Source: Euptelea pleiosperma
Lineage: Eukaryota; Streptophyta; Magnoliopsida; Ranunculales; Eupteleaceae
Direction of reading: 5' to 3'
NCBI GenBank assembly: GCA_035048495.1
Contig: CM068541.1
Span: forward strand, 10,609,929-10,673,928
Length of the DNA stretch: 64,000 nucleotides
Shown here: one piece after another, positions 60,648 through 64,000 of the stretch
Layout: each line of letters begins with the position of its first letter
Position numbering within the stretch: position 1 is the first letter of the stretch
Notes under the pieces: generated by a model
What the model was told of the DNA's origin: nothing
What the model saw: the letters and a program-made list of their open reading frames with translations, nothing else
Database searches by the model: none
Translations under genes and position numbers: made by a program

Positions 60648-61889
60648 ATGGCTTTGATCACCACAACAGAACCAACATGGGAAGAATTGCTAGGGAAAAA
60701 GCAATGGGAAGGTCTGCTTGACCCTCTTGACATCAATCGCCGGAAACTTATCCTCCGCTGTGGCGACTTCTGCCAGGCAACTTACGACGCATTCAATAGC
60801 GACGGACACTCCAAGTACTGTGGTAGTAGCCGCTACGGCAAGCGCTCATTCTTCCACGAAGTCGCACTTCCATTAGCAGAAAATTATGACGTCGTTGCCT
60901 TCCTTTATGCCACTGCTAGCTCCAAAAAGGAGCTCCCAGGCTGGTTTATCCAGTCCCGCTCAGTTGAAAGTTGGGATCCTGCGCGTGAAACCAATTGGAT
61001 GGGATACATCGCTGTCACCACAGATGAAGTCAGTAAAGCCACCGGTAGACGCGAAATCAACGTCGCGTGGCGAGGCACCATAAGAACTCTTGAATTGTTC
61101 CACGGCTTCAATGTACAGTTGATAGATGCAGAAGTGTTGACTGTCAACGACGACAACGATGGTAACAGCCGTGGTCGGCTTTTTGACGATAAGACACCAA
61201 AGATCATGAATGGTTGGCTCACCATTTACACTTCTGACAACCCAAATTCTTCTTACATCGAACATAGTGCGAGAACCCAACTTCGAACCAAGATCAATGA
61301 ATTGGTGAATCAGTACAAAGAAGAGAATCTAAGCATAACGTTCACTGGCCACAGCCTCGGCGGGGCTCTGTCGCTGCTAAGTGTTTTCGATTTAATCAAA
61401 AACGGGTTGTCGACAATCCCTGTAACGGCTTTTATATTCGGTAGCCCAAAAGTGGGTAACAAGGCCTTCAATGACAAGCTGAAGACATTCCAGAACCTTC
61501 GAATCTTGCACATAAAGAATAAAATTGATGTCATACCGCTCCACCCGTTGTTATTTGGGTATGCTTATACTGGCAAAGAGCTTGTGATTGATATTGGGAA
61601 ATCGCCAAACTTGAAAGTCTCAATGAACCCCACTGACTGGCACAACCTGCAAGCTCTGCTCCATGTGGTTGCAGGTTGGAATGGAGAGGATGGAGAGTTC
61701 GACTTGAAGGTCAAGAGGAGTGTTGCTCTGGTTAACAAGTCTTGTGATTTTCTCAAGGAGGAGTTCTCGGTTCCTACTTCGTGGTGGGTTGAGAAGAACA
61801 AAGGGATGGTTCTTGATGAAGATGGAGAATGGGTAATGTCGGCCCCACCACTTGAAGAGGATATGCTGTCCCTGAATTTTAACTTCTGA
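60648..61889 (+). CDS. Phospholipase A1-II-like lipase, intronless
   Basis: 413 residues in one open frame. Visible are WEELLGKKQWEGLLDPLDIN, ATYDAFN, CGSSRYGKRSFFHEV, TNWMGYIAVTTDE, GRREINVAWRGT, GWLTIYTS, the nucleophile elbow GHSLGG (Ser236), Asp294 (NKIDVIPLHP), His332 (TDWHNLQALLHVVAG), and the family C-terminal VNKSCDFLKEEFSVPTSWWV and DEDGEW. All parts of the class II plant PLA1 (DAD1-like) fold are present, so it is probably active on glycerolipids. No signal peptide is evident. It differs from the tandem pair by lacking the intron after the ARDQ/ARTQ position, by Cys-rich substitutions near residues 39-42, by an insertion around 166-182 (NDDNDGNSRGRLF), and by its opposite strand. 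It is an older paralog, not part of the recent duplication. Confidence 0.93.
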   Translation: MALITTTEPTWEELLGKKQWEGLLDPLDINRRKLILRCGDFCQATYDAFNSDGHSKYCGSSRYGKRSFFHEVALPLAENYDVVAFLYATASSKKELPGWFIQSRSVESWDPARETNWMGYIAVTTDEVSKATGRREINVAWRGTIRTLELFHGFNVQLIDAEVLTVNDDNDGNSRGRLFDDKTPKIMNGWLTIYTSDNPNSSYIEHSARTQLRTKINELVNQYKEENLSITFTGHSLGGALSLLSVFDLIKNGLSTIPVTAFIFGSPKVGNKAFNDKLKTFQNLRILHIKNKIDVIPLHPLLFGYAYTGKELVIDIGKSPNLKVSMNPTDWHNLQALLHVVAGWNGEDGEFDLKVKRSVALVNKSCDFLKEEFSVPTSWWVEKNKGMVLDEDGEWVMSAPPLEEDMLSLNFNF

Positions 61890-61894
61890 ATGGA

Positions 61895-62130
61895 CGTCGG
61901 TGATCGTAGGTTTGGTTATCTATGAATTATTAGAAGCTTCTTGTATTTTTCTATGTGGGTTATAACTTTTGAATGTGCATCATGGGTTATCTATGAATTA
62001 TTAGAAGCTTGATCGTAGGTCTGGTTATCTATCAAATGAGTTCAACATTTGATATATAACTTTTGAATGTGGGTTATCTATGGATTATCTATGGGTTATC
62101 TATGAATTATTAGAAGCTTGATGTACTGTT
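61895..62130 (+). repeat. Short direct repeats in the lipase 3' region
   Basis: GGTTATCTATGAATTATTAG AAGCTT occurs three times (about 61914, 61985, 62095). AACTTTTGAATGTG and GATCGTAGGT occur twice each. They lie directly after the stop codon, probably in the 3' UTR. Confidence 0.85.
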
Positions 62131-62760
62131 TCTCCCATGAGTTATCTAGACTGCTTTTCTAACTTTATAATATACTGACATAGAGTCCGTCTAGAGCTAC
62201 ACCCATTTCTTACATCCGGTGGTTGGGCCCACGTAGAGATCATGTTGGACAATCCAACCATACATTCAGTTGCCTTGCCATGCATGATGATCCTTATCAC
62301 AAAAAAAAAAAAAAGGTTCATCTAATTTCAACATTGCTAACCCTTTAGCTCATCACTCGTTACCACCTTGGTATGGATTTTTGAAACAGCCAGCTATTTG
62401 ATAGCTCATTACCACAGTAATTAAGTTATGAAGAAATCTAAGTCATTGGTTCAGGAGACCATAATGGCATCCATGTAAACTGAGAAATGGCATTAATTTC
62501 TGTCGTATAAGAAATTTTCCGTAAATTTTATTGCTATAATTTTTTTTTTCTAAAAATCAATAGAATTTTTTTTTGTTAAGGGACTATAATTAAATCCACC
62601 ATTTAATTTGTAATTGGGATTTAATTTTGTAACTAATCGTTTATGGTTTAAAAATTTATCAAAAAATATTTTTTCTACAGAATGTACACCAAGTAGAACG
62701 GATTACCTAGATCCAGCTTGGTTTCAAGCACAACACCAACTTGACCCATTATCCATATTA
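62131..62760. other. Intergenic AT-rich DNA
   Basis: No gene or repeat recognised apart from homopolymer runs near 62300, 62543 and 62568. Confidence 0.5.
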
Positions 62761-62763
62761 AAC

Positions 62764-64000
62764 TAGTGTATACCCGTGCTTAGTATGCATGGGCAAGATG
62801 CTACCCACTTCTCTGCTTTAGTATAGACTAGTGGGTGCCCCGTGCCATCGGCACTCCTCGACAAAGAATTTGCTAAAATCAGGTGAGTGGCGGAGATCCA
62901 CCGTCCATTTGGGGGAGGATTAGATCTCGGCCCTTCTTTGTTGATGCTTATAAGAGGAGGTATAAGTAGGGAGGCAACCAATGTGTTTTGTTATATAGAA
63001 TAGTAAATGGCCCATGCCCACGGCACTCTCCGACAAAAGCGTTTGCAAAAATTGGGTGCCTTCGCCACTCAAACGGTATAATGGACTGGGGCGTTACTGT
63101 TTTTTCCATTATAACGGATTGTAACGCACAGAGGGAGAAATGAAAAATAACAGAAATAACAAAAAATAACAGTGTTGAAATTTAAATTTTGAATAAATTG
63201 AGGTCAAATGAGGCGAATTGATCGAGTGGCTGAAATCTAACCGATGGATTTGATCTCAACCACTCTTTATCTAACCGTCCACATTAGATGGATGGATAAG
63301 AGAATATAACTGAGTTGTCTTGATATATGCGTGGGTGGCCCGTGCCCGCGGCACTTTCCGACAAAGTGTCTATCAAAATCTGGTGGGAGTTAATCTCAGC
63401 CATCGATATGAAGCATAGTGGATCTCGGCCACTCATTATTGAAGCCATATAAGATAAGAGGGGTATAAGAAAACCGTTAAATTTTCGTTAAATTCTATAT
63501 ATTTTTTTTTAATTTTCAAATTTCAAATTTCAAATTTCAGCACCACTTTTTTTTCTATTAAAATCGTTAAAATCCATTTTTTCTATTTTTGCCCCTGGCC
63601 ATTTGAATCCGTTTTAATGGTAACACCCCTCTCGAGGCATAAAAAGTGGGGCTCTTGAGCCTGACCCTTGGGCTATATGTAAATCCAACCCATTTCATTC
63701 CTTATATGTAGGTAAATAGTAAATGGCCCATGCCCACGGCACTAGATCTCCGACAAAAGCGTTTGCAAAAATTGGGTGCCTTCGGCACGGTATAACGGAC
63801 TGAGACGGACTGAGGCGTTACCATTTTTTTCCATTATAACGGCTGTTATAACGGATTGTAACGCATAGAGGGGAAATGAGAAAATAACAGAAATAACAAA
63901 AAATAACGGTGTTGAAATTCAAATTTTGAATAAATTGAGGTCAAATGAGGTGGATTGAGTGGCAGAAATCTAACCGTCCACATTAGATTGATGGATTTGA
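62764..64000 (-). mobile_element. Tandem Helitron-like 3' termini with embedded hAT fragments
   Basis: On the minus strand, hairpin-like ends such as GTGCCGATGGCACGGGGCAC followed by CCACTAG (62827-62853) and GCATACTAAGCACGGG with CACTAG (62764-62797) resemble Helitron termini (hairpin then CTAG before T). Related units GGCCCRTGCCCRCGGCACT then CCGACAAA recur at about 63009, 63337 and 63725. Between them CGGTATAAYGGACTG family A-like sequence occurs at about 63073 and 63788. The array continues beyond the window. No Rep/helicase present. Confidence 0.45.

Overview
This window is nuclear DNA of a flowering plant. The evidence is spliced plant-type genes, two CLE peptide hormone genes, a plant tRNA isopentenyltransferase, plant class II phospholipase A1 genes, and a dense layer of plant transposons (CACTA, hAT, Harbinger, MULE, LTR). 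The species cannot be fixed from sequence alone. One 100-N assembly gap lies at 31014-31113.

Layout. 1-17973 (minus): nine exons of an IPT9-type tRNA dimethylallyltransferase, spread over about 18 kb and running off the left edge. Its introns hold hAT-type MITEs with 8-bp target duplications, a decayed Copia fragment and microsatellites. 18-31 kb: two tandem minus-strand phospholipase A1-II genes (20216-22079 and 26259-29476), each with two exons. Between them lies an LTR fragment split by a 1.39-kb Harbinger-like element with TTA duplications. The promoters of the pair were hit by two independent hAT MITEs, and each paralog shows the other's empty site. 31-34.5 kb: FAR1-like MULE transposase remnants at the gap, then a PPR pseudogene. 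36.9-41.1 kb: two small secreted CLE precursors (12-residue motifs RVSPGGPDPQHH and RQSPGGPDPQHH). 41484-43570: a compact LTR element with GTTGT target duplications and no gag-pol. 45.3-48.1 kb: a locally duplicated unit of about 0.75-1.16 kb. 48169-59932: a complete 11.76-kb CACTA element with ACT target duplications. It carries a TNP2-like transposase broken by only two nonsense codons and an apparently intact second gene, and it is inserted in one arm of an inverted-repeat MITE. 60648-61889 (plus): a third, intronless phospholipase A1-II gene. 62.7-64 kb: tandem Helitron-like termini running off the right edge.

How the genes relate. The three lipases belong to one family (plastid/cytosol lipid hydrolysis, DAD1-like) and two form a recent tandem pair. 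The two CLE genes encode peptides of the same subgroup and sit 3.9 kb apart, so they are probably local duplicates. IPT9 acts in tRNA A37 modification (cis-zeatin source) and has no evident functional link to its neighbours. Most of the remaining sequence is transposon-derived. I did not find a convincing wholly new molecular system. The most informative signals are the nested, datable insertions and the CLE pair.
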